Assembly (NCBI RefSeq): GCF_023898315.1
Contig: NC_064615.1
Coordinates: 1,185,273,413 to 1,185,337,412, forward strand
DNA length: 64,000 nucleotides
Source of the DNA: Schistocerca nitens
Taxonomy: Eukaryota > Arthropoda > Insecta > Orthoptera > Acrididae
Direction: 5' to 3'
Numbering within the stretch: position 1 is the stretch's first letter; the number at the start of each line of letters is the position of its first letter. A program made the translations under genes and the position numbers. Under the pieces are notes generated by a model. That model searched no databases. It was not told the DNA's origin and was given only the letters and a program-made list of their open reading frames with translations. This document shows positions 11,940-23,400 of the stretch, in pieces.

Positions 11940-12869
11940 CAAGAATATACTGGAGAAGACTGTTTAGGGAACTAGGGATACTAACTACTGATTCCCAATA
12001 TATTTATTCCTTAATGAAATTTGTCATTAAAAATATCACTTTTTCAAGGCAACAACTCGTTCATGGAATCCGTGCTAGAAATAAGAATAATCTTCACAAG
12101 GATTTAAAGTCACTTACTCTTGTACAAAACGGTGTGCATTATTCAGGAACACACATTTTCAATAACTTGCCAGCAGCCAAAAAAAGCTTAACAACCAATG
12201 AAATTCAGTTTAAGAGAAGCCTTAAGGTTTTATTGGTGGCCAACTCCTACTCCATTGATGAATTTCTCAGTAGAACCAACTGGTGTGTGTGTGTGTGTAA
12301 AGTATAATGTGCACTGTAAGAAACAAGATTCACAGATGAAGACCATTTCAACATGGAGAACTTTAGAATATACAAAGGAAGACCATCAAGACAACTGAAA
12401 AAGGACATTGTAATCGACTTTTCATCACCAAACGAAAGAATCAGCACCATCACCGTGAAATCAGCCAACAACCGCTCGGGGTGGTTAGTAGACCTGCAGC
12501 CGAGCGCCTCCCCAGGTGGCATATCAGGGAATGCCTCCTAGATACAGGTGGTACCGAGGAAATAAATTACTCAGGGTGGACCAAAACTACTAGTAGTGTC
12601 TGTTCCCACAGTGGGCGGCTACAAAAGGCGTCTGTTCCACATGTCAGTGGCGGGCTCAACCAACCTCCTGATCTGGAAAGTCAGGTTGCAACGGCAGCAT
12701 GTCATATATCCAACTACTAAACATCAGGACAGTACAATGAGAAAAATCTCATTACCCCGGTCCCCAGTCAGTAGACTGGGATTGTCGTGAGCATCGGATT
12801 CCGGTGCTCACAGACATCGTGAGAAGAATCGGAGATTCTCAAACTCCCTTAAGACCATATGCAAACACT

Positions 12870-13500
12870 ACATTGGCACACTCAACGTGAACACACTGAT
12901 GAAGACAGGAAAGATGAAACAAGTCACAGACAAAGACCATTTCAACACGGAGAACTTCGTCACCAAACGAGAGAATCGGCACCATCACAGTGAAATCAAC
13001 CAACAAATACTACACGATAATCAATGCACATGCACCGACTAATGACTACAGCAGGAAAAACCCAGACGAAATTGATGACTTTTGAACGACAATGGAAGAA
13101 ACTATCAGGAATATTCCTGCACACAGAGTCAAAATAATACTGGGAGACTTCAACGCTAAACTTGGAAAAGAAAAGGAATACATACATACCACAGGAAAAT
13201 ATGCTCCACACAAGGACACGAACAAAAATGGAAAACACCTGATAGACTTTTGGAAAATCCACGACCTCGACGTTATGTCAACAAAATTCAAGAAACCAAC
13301 ACGGAAACTTATACATGGAAATTCCCGAGCGGAAAGCAAGAACTACAAATCGACCAGTCCATAGTTCAGAAAGACTCACAAAAAGAAATTTTGAACATAG
13401 ACACACGTAAAGGCTACTTCGACTTAGACCACCACCTACTACAGATCAGGATTCGTCTTTTGCCCAAGAAAAAGCTCCAGAGAACAAAATTATTGGGCCA
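12870..13500 (+). pseudogene. RTE endonuclease (APE-like) domain relic
   Basis: The AP-type endonuclease nicks target DNA for target-primed reverse transcription. Visible parts are IGTLNVNTLMKTGKMKQ at the start, INAHAPTND in the middle, and RVKIILGDFNAKLGKE near 13130, whose GDFN box is a catalytic signature. NGKHLIDF and later conserved blocks follow in other frames. An in-frame stop occurs after EIDDF at about 13083, and the strand that should hold SDH is disordered. Confidence 0.7.
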
Positions 13501-13789
13501 GATCCAGAACACCTTAATTTAAACCAGACACAAATATTAGACTAAATTAAAAGGGAGAAAATGGCAGACTGGACACAACTTTCTGGAAGAACTAGCAGAA
13601 GCACCACGCACAAGGAAACACTGTTGGTGGAACCACACATCTGACCAAGCTATTGACCAACGAGTCAGTGTATGGAAAAAATTTAGTAGCCATAAATCCC
13701 CAGAGAATTGGATGAACTTTCGGAAAAAACAAAAACAATCAAGGAAAATCATTCGCAGTGAAAAACAACAGTATGATAAACGGTGACTG

Positions 13790-14746
13790 ATGGAGGTCGA
13801 ATCAGACTGCACAAAGAACAATACAAGAAACTTCTACAGAACGTTCAGAGAAAATATGACTGGATACCAACCACCCAACTTGTGCCTCAGAAGACCGGAT
13901 GGAACCCGGGAAACCAATACCAAAAACAATTGTGACATTCTGGCAAAGTACTTTGAAAAACTCCTCAATACGGACACCCCTGTGGAAGAACTGATGACAG
14001 AAATGAGTACGTACAATCCAGATAGTGAACCTCCAACTCTAGAAGAAGTTAAAGAAATAATTAAGTCACTCAAGAATCGTAGAGCACCAGGAGAAGACGG
14101 CATCATCGCGGAAATCTGGAAGTTACAAGACCCAGAACTCACCAAAGACATCCACAGGATCTTGGAAGATATCTGGGAGACCATGAAAATTCCTGACGAC
14201 TGGAAAACTGCCATGGTACACCCACTACACAAAAAAGGTGACAAGACTGACCCGAACAACTACAGAGGAATATCCCTACCACCGGTCACATACAAGATCC
14301 TCTCTAAAGCTTTACTAAACAGACTAGAATGCCAGACCAACCACTTGATTGGGGAAGGCTTCCGTAAAGGGTGGTCTTGTGCAGAACAAATTTGGAACCC
14401 TAAAATGATTTTACAACACAGACAGAACCTGATCATTAACTTCGTTGGCTTCAAAAAGGCATATGACTATCGACTGAAAACTCTCTTTAAAATTCTAGCT
14501 GAATACAAAGTAGACAACAAAACACGGACTATCCTAGAGCAAACCTTGACCAACACGACCTCCAAAATAAAGTTCTGTGGGGAACTATCAGAGTCCTTTG
14601 AAATGTGCATAGTTGTCCGACATGGCGATGGCCTCTCACCTCTCATTTTCAATCTAGTGTTAGATAAGGTAATAAACGATTGGAAAATATCACAACAGGA
14701 GGTAACCTTGGAAACCTATAGATTAAATTTCTGGCTTTGCAGATGA
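13790..14746 (+). pseudogene. RTE reverse transcriptase domain, 318-codon open frame
   Basis: This frame holds RT motifs in order: NRRAPGEDGI (fingers), IPDDWKTAMVHPLHKKGD, NNYRGISLPPVTYKILSKAL, a damaged GGFR block (EGFRKGWSCAEQI), FKKAYDYR (normally FVDFKKAYDS, with the catalytic Asp region altered) and RHGDGLSPLIFN (normally RQGDGLSPLLFN). A one-base shift just before 14736 moves the catalytic FADD box (14736-14747) into the next frame, where it continues with LAIATKD. The frame is long by chance preservation. Lost residues and the shift make it non-functional. Confidence 0.8.
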
Positions 14747-15660
14747 TCTGGCGATTGCCACGAAAGATATAAAAGAAGCTATTGAAAAACTACACGAAAT
14801 CGCTTCCAGAACTGAACTACAGATCTCTTACGAAAAGACACATTTTATGAGCACAAAGAAACACTCAACCCTGAACACAAAGTTCGACATGATTCACAAA
14901 ACGGCAAACTTCAAATAGCTCGGTGAAACACAACAAATGACCGGATGTAACAGAGACTCAAACGAAGAAAGAAAATTTAAACTGGACAAGGCATACAAAG
15001 AAATGTGGAATCATTACAACAAGAAGTCTATCTCACAAAAAGGCAAATTACGCCGCTACCACACGGTACCCGAAGCACTGTATGCAGCAGAGACCATTCT
15101 AATCCTAGGGAATACACGTATGAGACAACTAGAAAAAGTAGAACAGAAAATAACAGCAGTGGAATATGGATCAAAAAACCTACAGAGGAAGTATACAAAT
15201 GTACGGAGAAAATCACAGAAAAGATTAGAAAATGCAGACTACAATTCTATGGACACCTATACAGAATGCCATCACACTGAGTGACCAAACAGATCTTTGA
15301 CTGGATAACCACTAGCAACAACAAATGGGTGGCAGGAGTAAAAAACGACCTGAACCAACTCAACATCACACCAGACACAATAAACAACAATAAAATTCAG
15401 AAACATCATCAATAAAAGTAAACTACATGAGATACACTGTGACAAATGAACGTAAAATGGACCGAAGAATGCAAACAAGATCGCAGCCGGAAGATGAAAG
15501 AAATATGGGCAACCAAGATGAAGCTAACAAGAAGCATGGACACAGGACCAGAAACAGAAACACTGAAAGCGAATGAGGGAAGTTTGGGCAGCAAGGAAGG
15601 CAACAAACTGAATTGGCCATGTAGTTTAGTCCAACTGCGCCCCTTAAGGGCAAAACATTA

Positions 15661-15662
15661 TT

Positions 15663-15694
<32 letters not shown>

Positions 15695-15712
15695 GAGGAA
15701 GAAGAAGAAGAA
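15661..15712. repeat. (TAA)n/(GAA)n LINE tail
   Basis: TAA repeats at 15661-15694 grade into GAA repeats. They sit at the 3' end of the RTE copy and are best read as its tail. Confidence 0.9.
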
Positions 15713-16545
15713 TAGTACATTCTAACTTCTGTACCATTTCAGTGCCGTAATATGTTCATTGCAAATAAGTGTGTGTGTGTGTTTTTTTATATATATGTAC
15801 ATATATTGTAGTAGTTATATTATATGTTTATTGCCTTATAAATAAAAAACTTTTTTTTTTAATTCAGTGCATCAATGTGATCTAATGACTGTTTGTAAAA
15901 TGATTCTTTCATGTAATGTTAATTTTAAAAAATGACAGTCATTCCACTAGGGACTGTGGAAGGTACATTAGCTTATTTGTTTCAGCTGTAAATATTTGCC
16001 ACGCATTATTGTTTTTCTGACATGTTCTACATCTTGGAGGACCACCTCACTATGGACCAATTGGAATCAAAGAAAATCTCTACTTCAAGCAAGGTTTGAC
16101 CCTTGTCCATTCCATTTAGTGTATAATTCTCTTAGATCCTTGTATGGATAAAGTCCCTTTCCACAATCAGGGTAAGCTAATCTATATGCACCTGTATGTG
16201 GGATTTTAGTAACTACAAATAGCCCAGTGTACAAAACCTGCCATTTATTATTGTGCTTCCCTGTTTCATACTTATAGTGTGCTTTTGTAGTAATACCTCT
16301 TGTCTACTTGAAATTTTACAGTGCATGCTAATCTTTTGTCATATGACTTTTTCCTGTTCCCTTTTCCTCCAAATTAAGTAAACCTGACGGACTTTTTCTT
16401 CAAGTGACATCTCTTCCATTGGAAACTTGGGCAATGATTATTCCTATTCACCAACTTCTCTCATTTCAAACATCAGTTCAACAGGTGTAAAACTGGATGA
16501 AGTGTGTTGTAAGTCGATAATGATTTGTTGCAATGGTGAGACAAA
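15713..16545. other. Unassigned DNA, possibly the 3' end of the gypsy relic
   Basis: The sequence next to the minus-strand gypsy integrase could include its C-terminal part and LTR, but no LTR pair was identified. Confidence 0.35.
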
Positions 16546-16599
16546 CTCAAACCATGTTGTGTGCTTTTGCGGTGTATAGCTGCGTATAAACCTGTTCAA

Positions 16600-17165
16600 T
16601 TCTCCGAATATCCTTTCTTTCGGGTTCCCTCAGGGTTAAATCTGGATACTAATATGTTTTTTCTTGTTTGTGTTAGTAAATTCCTTACATCTATTGCTTA
16701 CAAAGTATGATGCACCGTCTGTTAACAATATCTTGGCTTACCCATTCTCAGTAGTTAATCTTGTGTAATCCTCTTAATAATGGAACCTGTGGCCACAGGC
16801 CGCACTGCTTACAACTTAACATATTTTGTGAGAACATCATACAAGGCAATAACATATTTGACACTTTCCTTCCCTTGTGGATAGGTTTTGGCAGCATTCA
16901 AGGACACTAATTGTAAAGGCTTTCTGGGCACTATAGGATGTAGTTCAATGAACTTGGTTCTGTCTGAGTGCTTCATCTACTGGCATGTAATGCAATTCCA
17001 AATGACTTGGAGAACTCTTCTCCACAATTTCGGAAAATAGCAGAATGTATTGGAAAGCCCATGGTGACCCCATACATTGTGAGTGTACAAAATCAAATCA
17101 TCTGCATAATTTTCTGATAAAACCTGTGTTCTTGATTCGGTGTCAACCGATGAAATGGGACTCAC
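16600..17165 (-). pseudogene. Gypsy integrase relic
   Basis: Integrase inserts the cDNA into the host genome. The N-terminal zinc-binding segment is visible as HNVWGHHGLSNTFCYF followed by WNCITCQ (H, H, C, C pattern). The core follows with SVKYVIALYDVLTKYVKL and a TDGASYFV-like block in another frame, matching the second catalytic Asp region (usually TDNG). The residues at the first catalytic Asp are not the usual ones. Several stops (for example after KYVKL) kill it. Confidence 0.7.
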
Positions 17166-17365
17166 TTGTATATAGTATAGAATTTGTTCAAATTCTCATC
17201 ATTACTTCCAGGCAGTTTTGACCTTACCTTTCTCCAGTGCAGGACACATCCTTACATAATATGGTTGTTGTTTCTTGTCCTGCATAAGCAGAACCCTAAT
17301 TTGAGAATTCTGTTTTGTGAATTCTAAGAATTGATCTTGAGGTGACCTTGACAAGGTGTCTGCAA

Positions 17366-17566
17366 TTATATTTTGTTGCCCTTGATGTATATGATTTCAA
17401 AACTGAACTCCTGCAAGTACGTGCACCACCTGGCTGAGGTCCAATGTAATAATTTACATGTCAACAGAAGAGGAAGTGCTTGATGGTCACAGTAGACTTT
17501 GGTGTGCTTGCCACATAAGTAGTACTCAAATTCTAATATAACCCCAAGAGCCTCGAGCTCTGTCAC
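17366..17566 (-). pseudogene. Gypsy RNase H relic
   Basis: RNase H degrades the RNA strand of the hybrid made by RT. The 66-codon frame shows LEALGVILEFEYYLCGKHTK, then VYCDHQALPLLL, the usual catalytic VxTDHxAL site with Cys in place of Thr, then a tryptophan/Tyr-rich segment and FSFEIIYIKGNKI (usually FEIIYRPGKEN). Confidence 0.8.
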
Positions 17567-17929
17567 AGAATATGACCACTCGGATTCAGAAAGAATTTGA
17601 CTTGCAAAACTGATTACCTTAGGTGTAGGTTCCCCATCATGTATAGTGACCTGAAGTAAACATGTCCCTATGAAGATGCATCTGTACTCAAGTAAAAATC
17701 CTGCAACACGTCAGTGTGGTGTAGTATATTTACATGTAGTAAAGGCTTCCTTTATTTTGTTGAAGCCTTGACATTGATTGGTCCATATTCATGGATGGTT
17801 TTCCTTCAAAAGATTCAGTAATGTGTCACTAGTCAACAACTGATGTGGAACGAATTGCCTAAAAAATGAAACTGAAGTAAGCCTCGAGTGTTTTTTTTTT
17901 CTGTGGTGGTGGTAAATGTTTGATCACAT

Positions 17930-18990
17930 CAAGTTTTCCTGGATCAAGTTGTACACCCTGTTGCAAGATAATATGACCCAGGAATATGACCTAAGCCTCC
18001 CATGTTCTCCCCATGTGAGAGTAGCTATTAACAGTTCATCAACATAGAAAGCGCCTCAGCTGAGGAGTTCTGGTCTCAACATTTTGTGCAGTGTAAAAAT
18101 GAAAACAAACACTCCCTGCTCACTTTGAAGCCGAACTACAAAATGCTTAATTCACAGTTCTACCCCCACACACGGAGGCATCTAGTACGGAAATGAAACA
18201 CTCGGGCTCACTTTGAAGCTGAACTACAAAACCCAAAATTCATTGCTCCTACCCCCACACACAGAGGCTGTGTTCATGTAATGCTATTTGCCAATATGAT
18301 TCTTGTAAATCAATTATAGTGAGGTAGTCAACATTGTGAAATTTCGGTAACTGTTATTTAATGTTATCAGGGTGTGTCCTGGCAGGAACTATGGTTTTGG
18401 TTATACTTAGGGCATCAAGCAAAACCCGGACACTACCATTGGGTTTTGCGACCACTAAAATGGGACTACAATATGGGGAATAGGAGGGTTGTATGATCTT
18501 GTAATTTATTGTCCTTTCAGTTTCTTTCCTCACAGCTTTTCTTTTCACCCAAGGAATTGGATGTGAAGAAAAGCAGAATGCCTCGGTTGGCTAAGGTCCA
18601 TTTTATACTTCTAACATTTATTACCCTGGTGTGCCTTCTAAATACTTGTGCATACTGAAGTATTACTGCTTGTAACTTCTCCTTCTGATCCTCTGAGAAA
18701 CAGGCAGATTCACTTACCTTGGTTCAGAGAGTCACCGGGTTCATGTCATCTTCAGACACCTGCTTACCCTTTTGTGTAGCAAGAAGCAGGGTGTTTGGAT
18801 ATGACAAATGTACTCTGGTGTCAGTACTTGGTTTGAGTGTATTTTCAGTTGTGCTGGTTTTAAGTAAATTTAATGATAACCTCTGTGTGCTGATTGTAAA
18901 GAAAAATTTTCATTGCTTATGTGAATCTGTACTTTGTACAGCTTCCAGCTGTTTACACACAGTGGCCAATTCCCCTTGAATCCGTAAACA
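17930..18990 (-). pseudogene. Gypsy reverse transcriptase relic
   Basis: Segments in order on the minus strand: LSEDQKEKLQAVILQYAQVF near 18680, VRKETERTINYKIIQPSYSP and CSPILVVAKPNGSVRVLLD (18390-18540), YLTIIDLQESYWQI near 18320 (catalytic first Asp), then FYVDELLIATLTW near 18030 in place of YVDD, and VIFLGHIILQQGVQLDPGKL near 17960. The second Asp of the YVDD box is Glu. A local duplication (18105-18275) interrupts the palm. Confidence 0.75.
18105..18275. repeat. About 85-bp direct duplication inside the gypsy RT
   Basis: Two direct copies share GCTCACTTTGAAGCYGAACTAC and a CTACCCCCACACACRGAGGC end (first copy about 18118-18182, second about 18210-18270). They differ at several bases, so the duplication is not recent. 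Confidence 0.8.
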
Positions 18991-19740
18991 ACAGATGCAG
19001 TCCCTATCCATCCCTAACAATTTTTTTTCCTCTCTTTTATCTCTCAAGCCGTTCAAAACAAACAGATGACTGATGACTACGCGAATTTACGCTATATGGG
19101 TACTAAAACTATTACTCAACTACTATAATACGCCAGAAATTTATGAATTAAACTATACAAGTACCCAAAAACACGCAAAGAAATCAAGAATTAAACTATG
19201 AAACAAATAAGTGAGGTAAGAGTACGACTTGCTGCTGGCTGACGTTTTTTGCTGATTAAATATTTCACAATATCATTGTACCTCGAAGTAAGATTATTAT
19301 TACGAAATTATCAGTGAATTTGTGCAGGTACTAGTTTTGCATTAACTGCAGTATTTTACGAACCTAATAACTGAATACAAAGTAATTGACAGTTATTACG
19401 ATTTACCTCCATTTTGTTGTGGCGGTGAACTGGCCTAACCTCCATTTTTGTGATAGTAAACATTTTATTTTATTATGATATCATTACCGATACCAATCAA
19501 CACTTACAATCAAATAATTTGCTTTTATTAATTGCTTGAACACAATATTTCGTAAATAATTTTAGTTTTTACTCATAAATAGTTACTTTTACTGAATACT
19601 TTTTATTTCGTAAGTAAATATTATTGTAAAAGATATTAAGCTTAGTATCTGTGGTACTTTTAATTGATGTAATGCACTTGTAATTCCTGCTTTTTAATAT
19701 TTAATCAGAAAATCTGTTGTTGTAAGTGAAGAAAGCTAAT
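18991..19740. other. Unassigned, very AT-rich DNA
   Basis: No motif was recognised. It could hold decayed gag or LTR sequence of the gypsy relic. Confidence 0.35.
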
Positions 19741-19744
19741 TAAC

Positions 19745-20450
19745 CCCATACCTTGACTGTCACAGTGGAGAAGTGTACAAACTGTCACAAATTCATTAGA
19801 TTGGTACTCAAAGTAAGGAATGTCAGCATTATTTTGATGTAGAATGTCGTAATCTGATCTTTTGGAGATGCAGTGAGTGTCACTAACACCACACCATATT
19901 AGGAAAAGACCAGGTTATTTTGAAACTTCGAGCTGATTTGGCTATTACGCAAGAAAACTTAGCAGTTTTGCAGGCTGTGGTAGTAACATTAGATGTAGAC
20001 CTCAAGACTTCGATGACCGCCGAGTCTTCCAAAACAGAGAAAAGGTCTGGGAAACCAAACAGATCTGGTAACTTCAATCTGGCTGTCTGCAACAGCAGAT
20101 GAGAAGTGTTAAGAAGGCCTAAAGAGTTTTATTGCTGGGTAGTAGTCAGTGGAGGGGATTGTCAAAACTGGTTCAGAACACTTTGGGAAGTTATTACTAA
20201 ATACCTACTATTATTAAACCAAGTGCAGGGCTCACTGACATCATCTGTGATAGGGTCATTGGAGAAATATCTTGGAAAAGATGATCATGTAATAAAAGTA
20301 GGGAGTGAGGGGAACTACTTGGATCATAAACTCAGTTATGCAATTGAGGATAACATCAAAGACAATGCTGAGAACACTGCTCGAACCAGTGAGTAGATCA
20401 TGTCACACTGAGCAATATGAGTCCCAGATGAACTTTTCTGTGAATAGTTT
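19745..20450 (+). pseudogene. LINE ORF1 relic with zinc finger and SGNH-esterase-like domain
   Basis: Three features fit an esterase-type ORF1 of CR1-like LINEs. A cysteine/histidine start (KCTNCHKFI near 19765) is followed by a leucine-rich coiled-coil-like stretch (19920-20100, LRADLAITQENLAVLQ). A block near 20150-20300 reads like SQCRGLSKLVQNTLG, then KPSAGLTDIICD and a DDHV site, matching the SGNH hydrolase pattern with GDSxCRGL. The frames are broken and no EN/RT follows. A comparable ORF1 is better preserved at 41838-42463 on the minus strand. Confidence 0.5.
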
Positions 20451-20828
20451 GTGACTTTGGGTAGTGGGCTTTCACACACGGGTGTGACTGATGTGTCACC
20501 CCTCATTATGGTAAGAGGCTGTTTGGCTATTTGCCACTAGTTGCCACATAGCATTAGATCTGACCAAAGCAGTATCCATCATATCGCAGTAATTTCCAAG
20601 GTATTCTCTAGGCCTTTTTCAAGGGTAAAATCATCCAAAAGACAGAGCTGTAGAATAAATACACTTAAGTCTAACGAATCGACACTCATTAGTCTGGTCT
20701 GTCATTGAACTGGCCCACTGAAATGGCACACAATGAATATTATGTGCAACAATGTTGTTAGTGAATTACTGTGTTAAAAATGCTATACATATTTGAAATT
20801 GTGGCAATCTTTACAGTTCAGTATCATT

Positions 20829-21810
20829 TCTTCTAAAATGAAATGCATTACACTAGACTTCGAGCAGAAACTCAAACTTTTAGATAAGTTGTACCAAGGT
20901 TCTTCACAGAAAGGCCTTATTGCTGGGTACAATGTTGAACGAGGAACTGTTTATGACGTCAAAAAGGAAGATGATGATATTTAATGGCACGCAGACCAAA
21001 TGGATGAGAGATGCACATCAGTTTGCAAACAAGATATGGAAGATAATATAGGAAGAAGATTTAACTGCTGATGTCTTGTACAATAATGATGAGACCAGAC
21101 TCTTTCACAAGATGCTTCCTTCAATAACATTAGCTACCAAGAACGAGAAGGAAGCACATGGGTACAACCAACAGAAACAGCGCGTAACGTTAATGGCGTG
21201 TTCAATGCAAACAGGAGTCATAATGGGAAACCCCAACATCCGTTTTGTTTTTGACACAATTACATAAATACACTAGCAGTGCAATATATCGATCAGAAGA
21301 AAGTGTGAATGGATAGAGAAATATTCTCTTGGTTGTTCCACGAAGAGAGCTGAAGAAGAAAAAGCTTTCACAGAAAGCTATCCATATTATTCACAGTTCT
21401 CCCTGTCATCCTTCCAATGTGACTTTAAAATCTGATGGTATGCAAACACACTTCCTTCCACACAGTGTGTGAGCCCTGATTCAACCCACGACCAGTGAAT
21501 TTTGGAAAATCAATTAAATGTCATTATTGACATGCACTTCTTGTCTTCTTGCTGAATGTGTAAGAAGACGACTCTACTTAGACTATGCTGATGGTGTGAA
21601 AAGTTAACAGCTTAAGTGATGTTTACCAAGCAAGTGGAGAACTGGAGAACCGTGTGGCCATCCATTGACGCAGAATCAGACAGTACTGAGCAACAGCAAT
21701 GAGCTAGTCAATTCAGAATCATCAGTTGCTAATACTTTGTACGATGACATGTTCCAGAATCATTCGCGAGGAGGAGAAATAGATGATGTTGATGACGCTA
21801 AGTGACTGAA
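20829..21810 (+). pseudogene. pogo/Tigger-type transposase relic
   Basis: The N-terminal helix-turn-helix reads FEQKLKLLDKLYQGSSQKG then YNVERGTVYDVKK. The first DDE block is LYNNDETRLFHKMLP (usual NxDExG). Further on, VTLMACSMQTG and an IRFVFD tail are seen, then near 21395 SSPCHPSNV where the family has DNAPSHP, and FLPHSV-stop-ALIQPTTS where it has FLPPNVTALIQPMDQ. So the second catalytic Asp is gone and the frame is interrupted. The CENP-B-like second DNA-binding domain is largely deleted between 20980 and 21050. TIRs were not identified. Confidence 0.72.
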
Positions 21811-22065
21811 TGTACTTTAGGATTTATGAAGGTTTTTAAAATAAATTTCAGACACCCACAAGGATCTGACACTTCTGTTAATCCAGCATCCATGTATATC
21901 GGGAATAGTTGGATTAGTGAGAGGCAAGTGTATAGTTACTGTCGAAACAGCTACCAGTGCAACAAAATGCTGCAGCTTGGACAAAGCCAAGGATATTAAA
22001 GAAAGAATGTTTAATGTGTTAATCCATTAAATTTCGGGCATGCAGCCGCGCAAATAAAATTTCCT

Positions 22066-22110
22066 CCACTGATATTTCGGCCGCGTATTGTCCGGCCATC
22101 GTCAGAGTGA
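22066..22110 (-). ncRNA. Hammerhead ribozyme motif in copy-1 3' pLTR
   Basis: On the minus strand: CACT, then CTGACGA, stem II GGCC/GGCC, GAAA, TATC and AGTG. CACT/AGTG form the base of stem I, and the ATAT palindrome can form stem III in a dimer. PLE terminal repeats are known to carry such minimal hammerheads. Confidence 0.72.
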
Positions 22111-22129
22111 GTCACAAGACTGACGACAA

Positions 22130-23197
22130 ATTTTTTTTTTTTCTTTATTGTATTTCAATTCCCCATCGGGGCGGGCTGGCAGCAGCATATGCGCTGCTCT
22201 TCAGCCGAAAGACATAGAACAAAACAATAGAAGACATTTAAAAACAGCAAAGGAGAGAATAAGGTGAACATAGATATAAAAAAGGGGAAACATCATGGAA
22301 GGCAATAGACAAAAAAACCGGGATGACTGTATAATGGAGATAAAAAACTGTTTAAAAGTAGCACACACAAAAAGCCACACTCTGCGACGATTAAAAGAAC
22401 ACAAGGCACAGTATGACTGGAGCATAAAGGTATCGACGGATGGCGTAGCACATAACGTAACACTGACGGCGAACCTCAAGGCAGGACACAATTAAAATCA
22501 CACCTCTTGACGCACAGGAGAAACAGCACTAAACACAACACTGATGTGGCACACTGATGATGATCAATTCAGGGGATCTGCCAGGCGCTAGGAGATGAGG
22601 GAGACCTGAAGAAGGGAGGGAGGGGAAAGAGATGGGGGAGATGAGCGGGGGGCGCGCTGAAGAGGGCCAGGTAGAGAGGGATGTGGGAAGGAAAGAGGCA
22701 AGTATGGGGTGTAGGGTCTCAGGGGAGGGGGGATGGAGGAAAATCCGCTCTGGGAGAAGGAGGGAAGAGGAAAAAGGGGGCCCTGGGGAGGGGGGGGGGA
22801 ACAAGGCCAGGTTACAGTTGGAAGGAAGGGTAGATGTCACGGCGAAGTTCGTCATCCGGGAGGGGGAGGCGTTGTAAAAGCGGGTGGGGGCGGAGATCCA
22901 GGCAACGCTGGCATAACAGAGGATAGGACGGATGAGGGATTTGTAGGTGTGGAGGATGGTAGAAGGATGCAATCCCCATGTCCGGCCAGACAGGAGTTTT
23001 AGAAGGCAGAGGCGGGAATGGGCTTTCTGCTGGATGGTCTGGAGATGAGGGGTCCAGGTGAGGTGTCAGTCGAGGGTGAGGCCAAGGTATTTCAGGGTGG
23101 GGGTGAGCTGGATAGGATGACCATAAAGGGTGAGGTAGAAATCCTGAAGGCGAAAGGAGCGAGTGGTGCAGCCTATGATGATTGCCTGGGTTTTGGA
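22130..23197 (-). mobile_element. Jockey-like LINE 3' fragment inside the Penelope pLTR
   Basis: A poly(T) run at 22131-22140 is the poly(A) tail of a minus-strand LINE. The 8-bp target duplication gacgacaa is at 22122-22129 and 23198-23205. Frames 22812-23213 and 22529-22972 contain the RT C-terminal part: TWGLHPSTILHTYKSLIRP and ILCYASVAW are typical of Jockey-clade proteins. GC- and purine-rich composition sets it apart from the flanks. It is strongly 5'-truncated, frameshifted and non-functional. Confidence 0.8.
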
Positions 23198-23400
23198 GAC
23201 GACAAGATCTCAAGCATGGCCTTATATACTCACTCCACTGCAGCGGTACTGAGCATGCGGATCACAGATGCTGGTCGGCGGCAGAGACATACACTGACAC
23301 ATGCGCCTCCTGTGGCGATGTCGTACAGACATTCGATTCGCTTATCGATGTATGATCGGCGGCGGTGACATGATGACGACTTCTCTGCAGTTTAATTACT
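23198..23400 (-). repeat. Penelope copy-1 3' pLTR, portion after the LINE insertion
   Basis: This continues the pLTR cut at 22130. It contains the TATA-like box (minus strand TATATAA, about 23223-23229) and the CATCGATAAGCGAATCGAATG block shared with 26395-26420 and 28270-28290. It joins the end of the GIY-YIG frame. Confidence 0.75.

Larger units (their letters stand above)
10845..12300 (+). pseudogene. CR1/Jockey-like LINE reverse transcriptase relic
   Basis: This is the RT and C-terminal part of a non-LTR retrotransposon, which copies its own RNA at a nicked target. In order: SDIEQAIYTYSEKVL before the SINE, KAFDCVNHNIL from 11143, GVPQGSILGPLLF near 11325, then YINDL and the catalytic FADD box near 11410 (motif FADDT). 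The LGLQLDNKFNWEEH region follows near 11635, and the C-terminal domain at 12014-12290 ends in SIDEFLS. Stops and frameshifts are frequent. It lacks the endonuclease, so the copy is 5'-truncated. It is split by a SINE (10951-11136) and carries a 35-bp insertion (11905-11939). Confidence 0.82.
12330..15712 (+). mobile_element. RTE-type LINE, broken but nearly full length
   Basis: Order: a displaced endonuclease fragment (12330-12475), a 5' leader (about 12476-12860), an endonuclease domain (12870-13500), an RT domain (13790-14900), a C-terminal domain (14937-15285) and a 3' tail of (TAA)n/(GAA)n at 15661-15712. Short-repeat tails and this domain order fit the RTE clade. The segment at 12334-12475 repeats sequence of 12923-13010 (both contain agaccatttcaacayggagaa), so the 5' part was rearranged or another copy landed next to it. 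Many stops make it inactive. Confidence 0.75.
16550..18990 (-). mobile_element. Ty3/gypsy LTR retrotransposon pol relic
   Basis: Reading the minus strand from 18990 downwards gives the gypsy pol order RT, RNase H, integrase. All domains are present but full of stops and shifts. No protease, gag or LTR was recognised, so it is an internal fragment. The three domains are listed separately. Confidence 0.8.

Noticed and set aside
10860..12300. Continuation of the same LINE into the RTE element at 12330
   Set aside because: The first ends with a CR1/Jockey-type C-terminus near 12290 and the second has RTE motifs, so they are separate elements that abut.
16550..18990. Endogenous retrovirus with envelope gene
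   Set aside because: Only pol domains are visible and no envelope or LTR was recognised, so a plain Ty3/gypsy fragment is the supported call.
22529..23213. Proline-rich secreted or structural protein on the minus strand
   Set aside because: The frames contain Jockey RT C-terminal motifs and sit inside a LINE insertion with poly(A) and target duplication. The Pro/Ser richness comes from frameshifted, purine-rich DNA.
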